In this document: positions 1-10,165 of the stretch, in pieces | Layout of the letters: every line of letters begins with the position of its first letter | How positions within the stretch are numbered: position 1 is the first letter of the stretch | DNA from: Mytilinidion resinicola | Taxonomy: Eukaryota > Ascomycota > Dothideomycetes > Mytilinidiales > Mytilinidiaceae | Direction of reading: 5' to 3' | DNA: 64,000 nucleotides | Assembly (NCBI RefSeq): GCF_010093595.1 | Contig: NW_022985440.1 | Location: forward strand, 1,082,089 to 1,146,088 | The notes under the pieces: generated by a model | Seen by the model: only the letters and a program-made list of their open reading frames with translations | What the model was told of the DNA's origin: nothing | Databases searched by the model: none | Translations under genes and position numbers: made by a program

Positions 1-629
1 TCGAGGGTTCCAGTCCACACTCAAGTTGGTTGAACGTGGTGGCTCCTCTGGGGGAATTTCATCGGCCGGCGGGATGGGCAAACCATTGACGACAGCTACC
101 AACTGATGCTCAGTCCACATGTCCGAGTGGTCATTGAGGCCCTTCCAAAAAGGTGCCAGCCGGCGCTCAATCTTCAACATTGTTAGCCTGCACTCTACTA
201 TAGTGAGCACATCTAGCATACCATCAATTGCCGGACAACATCTTTGTTGAAATCCTCCGGGCCCGTATAGGTCCCCAGTGTGACTAGATATCCGCCATCG
301 ACTCCCTCCTCGCGGATACTCCGCTCCCGCTCTTTCTCTCGGGCAGCCCGTTCCTCTTCGAGTTTCCGGGCTTCCCTCTCTGCCTTTGTCTCCCGCCGAG
401 CTTCCGCGGGTGGTTGGTCGGAGCTCCCGCCGATGCCCAGGAATGACAGGTCAGGTCTACTTCCCCGTCCGCCACGACTAGTATATGTTGCCAACCTGTC
501 GCCCGCGAGGTGGGAGGAAGAGCCGGAGGGCCCGGTAGTGGTAGGAGAGCCCGCGTCGCGGACATTATCCGGCCGCGAATGGCTGCGCGAGGAGCCTGGA
601 CGCGCTTCTTTGGCCGAGCTGTTACCCAT
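1..629 (-). CDS. conserved fungal protein of unknown function, N-myristoylation-type start (partial)
   Basis: The gene starts at the ATG at 629 and runs off the left edge. Exons are 222-629 and <1-171; the 50-bp intron 172-221 has donor GTATGC and a GCTAAC branch site, and phase 0 is kept. The protein begins MGNSSAKE, which fits the N-myristoylation consensus (Gly2, small residue at position 6), so membrane attachment is likely. A Ser/Gly-rich region follows, then a charged helix (residues about 78-108, rich in E/R/K). Next is a block that I recall as conserved in many fungi ([13 protein letters not shown], then across the splice junction [14 protein letters not shown] and [10 protein letters not shown]). 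The conserved block crossing the junction supports the intron. I do not recognise a named family and assign no function. The C terminus is missing. Confidence 0.85.
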
Positions 630-2121
630 CCTGCCAAATAGGAATATCCCGGGAACGCCGTCGAGGGTGTGGAGTGGAGCGGATTGGCGATGGTGGTGAG
701 GTAAGCAGGAGGCGGAACCTCATGAAAAGAGAGTGGCCACGGACGAAGGTGTGAATGCAAGTGAGGGCGACCGGGGGTTTCTGTGGTGGTTCTTCGAGCG
801 GGGAGTCGGGTCGCATCACAGGGACATGATAATGGATGAAATCTAAGACAGCTGGCCCAGCCGGAGTCGCCTTATCGCACGGTGGGAGGTCGCGGGCGGG
901 CGGGCTGGTGGTTGAGAGGGTGGATGCGGCGTGGAGGCGGCCGGCGCTGGGTGATGGAGGGCAGTCGGGTGGTGGAGGATAGAAGAGGTTACGGGATCGC
1001 GTCAGGCTTCTTTGGGGTGACGTTGGACGAGAGGGCCAAGGTTGTTTGCGTTGTGAGAGGCGGGGAAGGGAGAACCCGGCGATGTGAGCAGCGACTGCAG
1101 CGACTGGATTATCTACACCTCCGACATCATCGCTCAGGGCCCCCTTTGAATCGCTCAAAAGCCTGCTGCTAGACTCACTGCTGCAGGTGCTCCTCCAGCG
1201 CTACCCATACTATTCCCGCCAGCGCCAGGGCTTGCTTCGTGCCTTGCCTTAGGTCTAGATAAAGCTGCCGCCGAAACCGCCCAGCATGGGGCGCATAGAA
1301 CCCCACGCCCAACCCAGGTTTCACCACCATATCCAAGAGCCGGGGCACCCGAGTCATGTGTGCCTATTCGATAGAAGAAACCCATCATCTGCTTTCTTTT
1401 CTTGTCCACGCTCTGCTTTTGTTATCTCTCCTTCAGTATAGTCTGTACACCACCGAGGCCATGCCGAAGAATGGGCATCAGGGCATCAGGTCAGGGCATC
1501 AGGCCGCTAACCAATGGCGAGGCTGCCCGATGGTGTTTGGGCCTTCTTGGTCCACGACGACGTGGCCGAATTTGAACGGGGAACCCCTACAACTTTCCAT
1601 ATAGCCACTCCTGAGGACTCCATAGTTCGAAAGGGATAGATCTATGACGGTTAATCCCGATCGGGAGCAAACTGTCCCTCCTATCAAATCAGAGTTGAGT
1701 ATTCACAGTTCCAGATCTGGATCAGTGTTAGACATTACCGATTTATCTTGCTTCTTTGTTGCCGCTTCAAGTACCCGTGTAAAATCGGGCTCAGGCCGTA
1801 GCCTATATCGCAGTGTAACCAGGATTACATTCCATTGCTAGTTTCGATGTCGGGCGACTGTTCTCCTGACGATTAAAGACAGCTGTGCACAAGGTACCAA
1901 TAGGAAGCCTGAATCATAGCGTTGGATGCTTTACATTAGATCTAAACTTTCCTCGATATCTTGAAGAGCTTCTGAAGCTAGCAGACTAGGGTAACAGAGC
2001 AAAATGAAACAGATATGCTTCACCAACGAAACCAAACGCTAGGTATATCAAAGGGCGAAAGATACTACGTCTTCTCCTGCAAACAGCCGGCATATAGATA
2101 CCTGCGAGACTTAAAAAGCGA
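630..2121. other. intergenic: promoter of the left-edge gene and unannotated sequence
   Basis: No supportable gene. The first 500 bp are GC-rich and open in several frames without conserved protein sequence. A small direct repeat (three copies of GGGCATCAG) lies at about 1473-1504. From about 1620 on, the sequence is more AT-rich, up to the transposon target site. Confidence 0.6.
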
Positions 2122-2123
2122 TA

Positions 2124-2190
2124 ACGTAGGTGGCAAGCGAGTCGCGCAGGCAAGCGAGTCGCGCACCCTTCAACTTTTTTGCAACGCGAC
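2124..2190 (+). repeat. left terminal inverted repeat of the pogo element
   Basis: 67 bp, matching the reverse complement of 3909-3974 except for one extra T in a T-run. It contains a tandem duplication of a 17-bp unit, GGCAAGCGAGTCGCGCA, which is also present in the right repeat. It could be a doubled transposase binding site (inference). Confidence 0.95.
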
Positions 2191-2244
2191 ACCTTATAAC
2201 TCAACAACGCATAGAAATACTAGTAGTATAGTAGCTCTGCAGGA

Positions 2245-3894
2245 TTAGATAGTATCTAGAGTACGTTTCTCACACGTTTGTGAGTTATGCCCAGGCTGTC
2301 TACAAAGCTTACAGCGCGCTGAGGCCTGCCGGCTGACACCTGATTGCGCGTTGCCTTGACGCGTTTCACTCTCTAGCTGCTGCTCAACGTCCCTTTGAGC
2401 AATAATATCCTCTCCTTCTGCCTTTGTTAAGGTGCCTCGCTTCTGGATCCGTTTCCTTTTGCGTTGTTTACGCCTTGTGGCGGCCTCATTTGCCTTCTTA
2501 AGTCTAGAGACGCGATCGCGCAGCAACACTAGCTCATGGCCCATTACCTCACCGCCCCTTTGAAGCTGATTAAGTGACTGGATAATCGATGTAGGAGAAG
2601 AATCCTGATGCTTCTGTATCCGATCACAAATCAGGATTAATTAAGACCCTAGCTCGCGCGCGTTGCTTGGTGTTTTTGATTCCCATAGGGTAACATCTAC
2701 AGCAACGGGGGTAGGCGTCCGAAGCCTAACATTAAGCTGTAATAGTACCTTATCTAGATTATATAGGATTAGGCCAGCGCCTTGAAAGCTTGCACAGATG
2801 TTATCCTTTGTAAATAACGCGTTAAAGGCAGCTTTAAAGGCTGGCAAGAACTTAAGCTTAGTAATATGGTTAATGTGGTCGCGTACTAGGCCATTGACCT
2901 AATGCCCATACGCGCGCTTTAATGGCGAGAAGCAACCCACATCAAGTGGCTGTAGGAGGTGCGATGAATGCGCTGGCATGCAGAGAGTATAGATGTTGTT
3001 CTCCCTGCAGATGGCCTGGAACTCGAGCGATTTGTGGCTCTTATGGCCATCTAGAATTAATAGCCGGCGTGCGCCTGCTGTCCTCCCTTTTGTATGCCTA
3101 TCAAAGTGCCGCAGCTATGCAACACCAAGCTTATTTGTTGTCCAGCCATTATCGCTCACTAAGATAGCCCAATTACTAGGTATATCATCATCCTGATACC
3201 AGGCAGAGAGGTGGTACTTGGCTGTAAAGATAATAAATGGCGGGATCGCCCACCCAGCAGCATTGATTCCCTGGATAACTGTAGCCCACTCGCGATTGCC
3301 AGGCTGTATTGCTTTTGGTCGGCCGCGCCTCTCAGAGCCTGTAATAACAAGCTGTGATGATATCCTGCCGAATAGAAAGCCAGTTTCATCGAAATTGTAG
3401 GTGTCCTTATCGCAGATGCCGTACGTAGCTTTGGTGCGCGCTACTAGGTTAAACCAGCCTCCAATAATTATAGGATCCTCGCATAGGGCCCTCTGCCAGT
3501 CGTACGGTCGATTGAATCGCGTTTTGAGGCTAGGTGTCCGGTTGACAAAGTTCCTTGGCCACTTCTGGCCAACCTGGCCAGCGCCGCGCTCAGCAAGCAG
3601 CATATTCGCCATATCGCGTACAGCATCAAGAGTGGGCGCAAACCCACGCGCATCCAGGTCCAGTATGTGTCTGACAATCACCTCCTCTTCAGTCGCAGTA
3701 AGTTTCTTTGAGTTGGGCTCGCAATCGCGTCGTGCAGGCTTTCCGGCGCGTCGGTCGCGTAGTGTAGATTCAGGGACATTGTATAGTAATGCAGCATACC
3801 GTGCACTAGGAATCTGTGTAGAGTTGATAGATGAGATAGCAAGGAAGAGGTCTCCTTCGTTGTACGGCAATGGATTTGTTGTTGGTGGAGCCAT
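2245..3894 (-). pseudogene. pogo/Fot1-like DDD transposase with three in-frame stop codons
   Basis: The frame from the ATG at 3894 (MAPPTTNP) to the stop at 2245 is 550 codons long and never shifts. It is broken by a TAG at 3115-3117, a TAG at 2899-2901 and a TAA at 2641-2643. Visible parts are an N-terminal psq-type helix-turn-helix (about residues 12-50), a CENP-B-type DNA-binding region (about 65-125) and a DDE endonuclease domain. Its acidic residues lie in FDETGF (Asp169), LILDGHKSH and QPLDVGCFSPLK, i.e. a DDD triad. Near the C terminus is a CCHC zinc knuckle (CX2CX4HX4C) after a basic stretch. All three stops can be explained by single CpA-to-TpA changes on one strand or the other, the signature of RIP in fungi. 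No functional product is expected. Confidence 0.93.
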
Positions 3895-3908
3895 TGTAGT
3901 TAACAGAG

Positions 3909-3974
3909 GTCGCGTTGCAAAAAGTTGAAGGGTGCGCGACTCGCTTGCCTGCGCGACTCGCTTGCCACCTACGT
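3909..3974 (-). repeat. right terminal inverted repeat of the pogo element
   Basis: 66 bp, inverted copy of 2124-2190 with the same duplicated 17-bp unit. It ends CCTACGT, immediately followed by the TA target duplication. The transposase ATG at 3894 lies just inside it. Confidence 0.95.
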
Positions 3975-4147
3975 TATCAAAACCTGTACCTATACCCATA
4001 CTGAAATCTACGCCCACCATTCTCACCCCTCCACCACCCCAGACCTCCGCGTCACCTCAAAGCTCACCTCACCTTGCGCAAAACGTCACCTTCACAACTT
4101 TATCCACCACAACCCACCAAACCTACGAAATTATACACCCCACAAAC

Positions 4148-5007
4148 ATGGATTTCGCACCCTACCAAGATGCCTCCCCCGAAACCCACCGCGCCCTCTC
4201 CCCGCCACCCCCGGGCGCGCGCTCCCCCTCTGGCGTCCGCTCGCCCACCTACTCGCCGCGCGCCTCGCTCGACCGCACGCGCAACACCACCGCAGCCGTC
4301 GTATCGCCCTCGACTACGTCTCCGCAGGCTGGGTACTTTGGGAGCCAGGAGCCGGAGCGGGAGCCGTGGGTTGGGAATGGGGGAGGAGGGTTTGGCGGCG
4401 GGAGGGAGGAGGTGGATATGTTTGAGACGAGTCTGCAGAGGTGGGGGTTGAGGATGGATTATGAGGCGTGTTTGGCGTATCTGCTATTGCCGCCGGTGGG
4501 GGGTGTGCTGTTGTTGGTGTTGGAGCATCGGAGTGATTATGTGAGGTGAGTGGATGCATGATTCTTGGTTGATGGGGGAGAGGATGCATCGTGGGAACTT
4601 GAGGCTACGAGGGACAGAATTGTGGAAATTATATTGGCTCTGAGTATGAGAGCTGATGTTGTGATGCAGGTTTCACGCATGGCAGTCTAGCTTACTGTTT
4701 GCGTTCATCTTTGTAAGTTTCCACAGGTCAGATATACAAGAGGATTGAAGCTAATCAGGATCAGGTCATCCACATCATATTCTCCTGGACGAGCATAATA
4801 TCATGGCTGCTATTCGCCTGCGATATTGCTCTCATAGGGTATCTCACATTCCGGGCGTACAAGGATGGTAAGCATTCTCATAACTTTACAAGCCCTAAGC
4901 TCTTTCCCCTTATATTTCATATCTGATCGATTGCAGCCGAGACCCTCGATCGATTCGAAGTCCCCTTCTTTGGACCCCTCGCCAGCTCGATATTAGATGA
5001 CGAGTGA
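4148..5007 (+). CDS. small multi-pass membrane protein, UPF0132/DUF4870-like
   Basis: Four exons, 4148-4545, 4670-4712, 4765-4867 and 4937-5007, give 204 residues with all phases closing. The first 100 residues are Pro/Ser/Gly-rich and probably disordered and cytoplasmic. Then follow three hydrophobic segments: LAYLLLPPVGGVLLLVLE, the segment around SSLLFAFIFVIHIIFSW, and ISWLLFACDIALIGYLTF. Between the first and second is a short conserved motif (SDYVRFHAWQS) that crosses the first splice site and fixes it. The tail reads ETLDRFEVPFFGPLASSILDDE (given here only as landmarks ETLDRFEVPFF and ILDDE). As I recall, fungal relatives are annotated as UPF0132/DUF4870 proteins of unknown role. The family name is from memory; the membrane topology is seen directly. 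The start is only 173 bp from the transposon end, so the insertion sits in its promoter. Confidence 0.85.
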
Positions 5008-5445
5008 CACGGAGTCAAGTCTACGGCCTATGTCAAGGGAATGGCATAGGAGTTTCTGATGCAATGTATACTTCTCTGTACTAAACAGCATGCAAGGCGT
5101 TTGGGAGGGTTGTTTGAATACCCACTTCATTGCAATGGCTTTTGCACGGGTTCATGTGGTGGTAGTTTCTTAAGTACATTGTCGAGAGCCCCATACAAGT
5201 ACTTAATTTATAATTTCCGTGTATCAAGTGCTGGCTCTTTCGTGATACTGTCAAGGATATGCATGAGAGACTTGATATGCTGACCGCTTTCAATTTCGCT
5301 GAATATTGCGACTGCCTCGTGGTGCTATAACTGATCAACAATCTGCAGCGAATAATGATGTTCAGAATTCCAAATGCCTCTCTTCTTTCGAGAAAGAAGG
5401 GCGTGAGATCCTAACATCCAGGTCATAGATCAAGACCCAACCAAC
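5008..5445. other. intergenic between convergent genes
   Basis: 3' flanks of two converging genes; no gene or structure recognised. Confidence 0.6.
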
Positions 5446-6588
5446 CTATCCAAACCTTTCTCTGGCAATAGCCCTCAACATCTCCATCGTCTTATCCTCC
5501 TTCGCCCTAATCTCGGCCTGCCTCTCCTCCCTCTCCTCAGCCTTCGCCCTCATAATCTCCTCCTTCCGGATCTCTCGTTCGTTCTTTTTCCGCTCACCTT
5601 CCTTTTTCCGCTTCTTATACCCGTCTATCCCATCATCGCCCATGAGATCCCCTTCCGGGACCTCCTCCGCACCAGGCGACTTCGCTTCCCTGAATGCGTT
5701 CAATGTGCCAGTGACTTCCCGCTTCTTCTCAAGCGCACGCTCTCGGGAACCGGGATCTGCGCGGGGAGCAAGCTCTTCGAGGCGCTCTTTCTGCGTGCTG
5801 CGGTCCAGTTTGCGCTCGTAGCGGAGGTCGGCGATGTTGTGGGAGCGCGCTTCGGCGGTCATTTCTGTACCAAAATTGTTAGCAAATTGCGTTATACATA
5901 GGGAAATGAGGCCTTTGAATACCATCTCTGAGCTCCAGATCCTCTCTACGTGGTATGACGGGGCCTGCACGGCGACCATGCGAGTCTGGAAGCGCGGGCC
6001 CAATCTCATCCTCGGAGCTTGAATCATTCTTCGTGTCACCCACTTCTTGTGTAGTATTGTAAGGACGGAGGTCTGGAGACTCTCTCCGCTGTCGCTTGGG
6101 TGATCTCGAGCCAGCGTTCTGCGCACCGGTGGATGCGGCTGCGTTTTGCGTCTTCTTCAGCATGGCGGGGTCGTACCAGCCTTCTGCGAGTTCTCCACGG
6201 TTCCTCAAGAATGTTAGTCTCTTGTCCAAAGTTTCGAGATAGTGAGGGGTGAATGACATGGATATGAGAGTGTGGTTTACCATTTGGAGAGGAAGCTCTT
6301 CCATCGTCCGCGCGCCTCGTGCTCCTCTATTTCCTCGAGGTATAGCTGTTTGTGGATGTCGAGATATGATGCAAAGAGGGGTTTGTAGGCTGTGAAGTCC
6401 TGTTTTACGAGCGGGCGAGCTCGGTATGGGAGGACTGCTGGGGGCGGTGGTGAGCGCTTCCGCTTGTGTCGCGGTTCGTCCTGGCGGCGCGGGGAACGCG
6501 ATCGAGCATCGTGAGAGTGGCGATGGTGATGATGGGAAGAGCGGTGGGGTTCTCTATGGGTATGTCGAGAGTTGGAGTTAGAAGGCAT
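5446..6588 (-). CDS. RS-rich, coiled-coil nuclear-type protein of unknown function
   Basis: Three exons, 6281-6588, 5923-6203 and 5446-5864 (introns 77 and 58 bp), give 335 residues. The N terminus is rich in His/Arg/Ser (RSHHHHRHSHDARSRSPRR), like RS domains of splicing proteins. A conserved block follows, GRWKSFLSKW then NRGELAEGWYDP, joined exactly across intron 1. The middle has an acidic stretch (SSSEDEIGPALP). The C-terminal half is a long charged helix with KERLEELAPRADPGSRERALEKKRE and a terminal Arg/Glu/Lys coiled coil (landmarks KERLEELAPRADPGS and AIARERFG). I recall fungal relatives without a firm function, some annotated loosely as RNA-helicase-like, but no helicase motif is present. 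A role in RNA metabolism is an inference from composition only. Confidence 0.85.
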
Positions 6589-8181
6589 TGCGGCGGTTGC
6601 TGTTGGTGTTTAGAGTGGGTCGATGCAGGTTGGTGTCGTGCAGATGAAAGATTTCTAACTATACATCGGGAAACATTCAACATTTCAAAGTAGTTTAAAT
6701 TTCAAGCGTCTCTTGAATATTCGAATTCCTATTTCTACTTCTTTTCAAAAGTCATCAATGCTGAATGTAGTGACTATCCCGGTAACCTCTAGTTTTGGTG
6801 TAATCGTGTTTGAATAACTTCATAGTCAACCTCGAGCTCTGTACCTCCTCCCATCCACGTTGGGCGTGAAAAAAGTGGCACACTTATCGAACACTCTGTC
6901 TCGCGTGTACACCTGTTTGCCACTGTTTGTGGTGCTTCAACGCGTTTCCACATAGTCCAAGGCAAAGGGTTCTATCTCGTTCAGATTCCTGAATGTGCAT
7001 TGAAGCACCCCAAGCAGTGCCAGACAGGTGTACACATGAGACAGCTTGCCGTAGAATTGGAGTGCCACCTTTTCTATGCTCCGCGTGCCATCGTCACCAC
7101 TTGTTCTTTTTATGTACAATCTGTACAAAATTATTCTACTACTTGAGAATCCTTAACTAACTGAACAGTGATAGTTGCCATTGAGAATCGACATGGAGCC
7201 TCAAATCACACATGGTACCAGAGAAGCATTCTAGATACCATTTCAGTCCGCCTCAATGCTGGACCAAATATGTGATCTCGAGTACTCATCCTTCATCATT
7301 TCAGATTACATACATCATAGTTCGTTTCAAATGAAGTGACCTAGCACGATGTTGATGGATCTCCTTCAGAGAAGTTGATTATCGTTATCCTTCTCCTAAA
7401 CAAGACTTCAGACATCTCATTAGTATCATTTCCCAAATCACATCCTTCTCAACCAGCCTCTCGTAGATACGACGTCCTCGATCGAGTTTCACTTAGTATA
7501 ATCCTATAGCGCCAATTTAGGGTGTTGAAATGCAATGTGATGTCGGTGAAGCGAGGATGCATCTCCAAGTACAAGCGGCCTCACCTGGCACGTCGCTATC
7601 GTATATCAAGCCAACGACAAACAACTCGGCTATGAAACAGCTAGGCAATAGTAACTCACTTCATCTTCCTTGCATAGATAATAGGAACATCACTTCCAAC
7701 AAATTAGGGTGGCCTCCCTCATAACTCTCATCTCTTCTACTCACTCTCACTACGACCAACCTCTTACTTGAAGCCTGTCCTCGCCTCAGCTATAGGCCTT
7801 TGACACATAAAAAATCAGCTTCTATCCTCTCCTCTACAAGGCTTCTTCAACTATCTTCAACTTCGACCTCTTGCCCCCACATTCCCACCCTCAGTCTCCT
7901 CTATCTCCGATCTCCATCTTTTCAACTTCGCCCTTCCCTGGCCTTCTGCAATCGTATTCAAAGTTGCGATACAAGCTCCACTAATTGAGCTGTCTTGCCT
8001 TTCGGCCACTATCAAACACACCCATCGCCTTCAGCTTCCTAATCACAACATCGAGTCAATCAATCCTAGGAATCGCCACCCGCTGAGAGATTCCGTGTCG
8101 CCTACCCACCGACTGATTGCTTTGGTTATTTTAAAGCGAGTCCTTGGGTCTTCAAGCCGCTTCAGGAAGCTCGACACTAGC
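6589..8181. other. intergenic: divergent promoter region with an inverted repeat
   Basis: About 1.6 kb between two divergently transcribed genes. It holds the inverted repeat at 6868-7074 (listed separately). The last 450 bp before the PWWP gene are pyrimidine-rich, as is usual for fungal 5' leaders. No coding sequence is supportable. Confidence 0.6.
6868..7074. repeat. MITE-like imperfect inverted repeat
   Basis: Two arms of about 75 bp face each other across a loop of about 58 bp. The inner 36 bp of the arms (6905-6940 and 7000-7035) match at 32 positions. Shared blocks are GTGTACACCTGT, CACTG and GGTGCTTCAA. Farther out, CTGTCTC and GTGGCAC are also shared at matching spacing. No reading frame lies inside. 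It could be a small non-autonomous transposon or a hairpin-forming element. Confidence 0.7.
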
Positions 8182-9636
8182 ATGGCGGCCTCTGGCTTCT
8201 CCGCTGGACAATACGTCCTAGTCCCACTCCCAGACGCACCTCAGCTTTCGTGGCCGGGAATTGTTTGCACAGAAGATATGGTGGAAATGATCCCAGAAGA
8301 CGATCGCCAACAACGAAAGAACGGTTATGAGTTGCCGGTGTTGCTGCGTAGGGCCGACACGTTGGGAGTGTGAGTAAACCCTCCTCGAACACCAGTCAGC
8401 TGGTACTACGCAATTGAAAATTAATTGGACTAGTGTTTACGCCACTGCTGAGACCTTGAAAGGGCTGGATCCTGAAGACCGAGAGGTCATAGCGGGCATG
8501 GACGAAGATCGCCGTGTGGCGTATAGCGAGATATTCGACGACGTTCGTAATGTCTACTACCCAGATCTGGCCTACTGGAGGGAAATTTTAGAGACTAGCC
8601 TCATACAACAGCAATGGAACGGATATGCATCGGACGACAGCGTCCAACTCGTCGAGGAAGTGGTAGCGCCGCGTAGAAGAAAGCAAAATCCATCGGTACC
8701 ACAATCCCGCTCTGTCCAAGCGAAGAAACGGAAAGTCAATACGCCCTCGCCCTCCCCCGAGAAAAAAGACAACTCGTTCTACACATGGAACTTGACGTCA
8801 GAGTTAGGAACTGCGGTTTCACAGCGTAAGCACTCTGATAAGGTGCAGTCTACGCCAGACGAAGATCTGATTCAGTCTCTAGAGGATCACTCGCAAACAC
8901 TAGAACTAGAGCCAGAGCCGTAAGTCAAAGAAATCTGCCCGGCCTTCATCTCCGCGGCTAACACACTTCTAGGGTCGATAGAGAGTGGGCGACTTTTTAC
9001 ATCGGTAAAGACGAGAAGGAGAAATTCCTAGTGCCGTATGCAGATGTGCTGAAGTTCGATTGCTTCAAAGAGGCCATCGAGGACAAGGACGAGGGCATTT
9101 GTGTCAGACGTCCAGCGTTCCGCAAGATAGACCCCAAGAGCTTCGACGCTGTCTCGGAGTTCATCTCAAATGGAGACTTCAATCCACTTTTCAAGCAAAA
9201 ACCACCAGAGGATCGGCAAGAAACACCAGAGGATCAGTTCGTGGACGACATGCCCACCCAAGTAGACAAAATAGAGGCAATGACCCGGTGCATTCGAGCA
9301 TGGAAGGTATCCAGCGAAATTCCCTTCGAGGAAATGATGGAGATGACACTACGAAAGATCAAAGCATTCAAGGAGTCCCCAGAGTTCACTCTCTGTCTGT
9401 CGAAACTCGTCTTTGCCGAACCGATCTCCGATCTCGACGCTGATATGCAACCCGAAGCCGATAAGCAACTAAGAGAATACTTGATTAGTGAAATCCACGA
9501 CAACATCTGGCCGGATATAAGCCAGGCGAGTAATGTACTTGATGCTTTTCAGCAACGTCCGGATCTTATGAGCGCAGTATTGGAACGGATCCGGGAGGCT
9601 AAAGAGCCCCGACGCGAACCCTATGAGGAAATTTGA
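8182..9636 (+). CDS. PWWP-domain protein
   Basis: Exons 8182-8369, 8434-8919 and 8973-9636 give 445 residues; all phases close. Residues 4-75 look like a PWWP fold: an opening FSAGQYVLVPLPDA, the signature SWPGIV in place of PWWP, and a closing VVYATAETLKGLDPEDRE created by the first splice. PWWP domains usually bind methylated histone tails and DNA, so a chromatin role is likely. A basic linker with RRRK, KKRKV and SPSPEKK looks like a nuclear localisation signal. The C-terminal 200 residues are acidic and helical with no recognised domain. The ATG chosen (MAASGF) directly precedes the domain; the upstream in-frame codons lack homology. Which known reader it corresponds to cannot be said from sequence alone. 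Confidence 0.88.
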
Positions 9637-10165
9637 GCGTTCTAGCGTCTTCTTGTTTTGCTTATATACTGACTCCGTATTGCGAGAACCGGGGAGTGAG
9701 CCAGGGCCGGTTTTAATGATTTTCGAACTAGGCAATTCTGATTTTCATGAGCACACTTATAGCGGTCATCTGAAAAGGGCACTTCAGTGCCACTGGCAAT
9801 CCAATTTTATCTATTGATTCTGCGTTCGGCTTTGATATTCTCTTTGGTTTCGGCATCCCCATACTTATATGTATGTATGTTCCTTTACTATTTCAATGAC
9901 ATCTTCCTCATCTCCCACCTCAAGTCTCAAGTTATAGACATTAAGGGTACTTCAACATATGGGTCCCTGTAAGCTTATTGCCACTTTTTGGAGCATGGTG
10001 GCCGCTAGAATTGGGAACCGGAGTAAATCGCGAGCTTATATTTCTCAACATCTTGATACCACACTAGGCTACCCCAGACAGTGGTGCCATCTATCTCTCT
10101 TCTACACGAGGTTTAGATCTGCGTGCCTCTTCTCACCATCCCTCCAAAGCGTTAGCTGTGCTACC
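9637..10165. other. intergenic between convergent reading frames
   Basis: About 530 bp of moderately AT-rich DNA, 3' side of the PWWP gene. Nothing further recognised. Confidence 0.6.

Larger units (their letters stand above)
2124..3974 (-). mobile_element. Fot1/pogo-type DNA transposon, complete ends, inactive
   Basis: A 1,851-bp element is bounded by near-perfect inverted repeats that begin ACGTAGGTGGCAAG. It is flanked on both sides by TA (2122-2123 and 3975-3976), the target duplication of the Tc1/mariner-pogo superfamily. The size matches known Fot1-like elements (about 1.9 kb). It carries one transposase reading frame on the minus strand, interrupted by three stops. Both ends and the target duplication are intact, so the copy could still be mobilised by a transposase supplied elsewhere (inference). 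Confidence 0.95.

Noticed and set aside
1473..1504. Short tandem GGGCATCAG repeat as a possible CRISPR or satellite
   Set aside because: Only three short units with no spacers; ordinary microrepeat.
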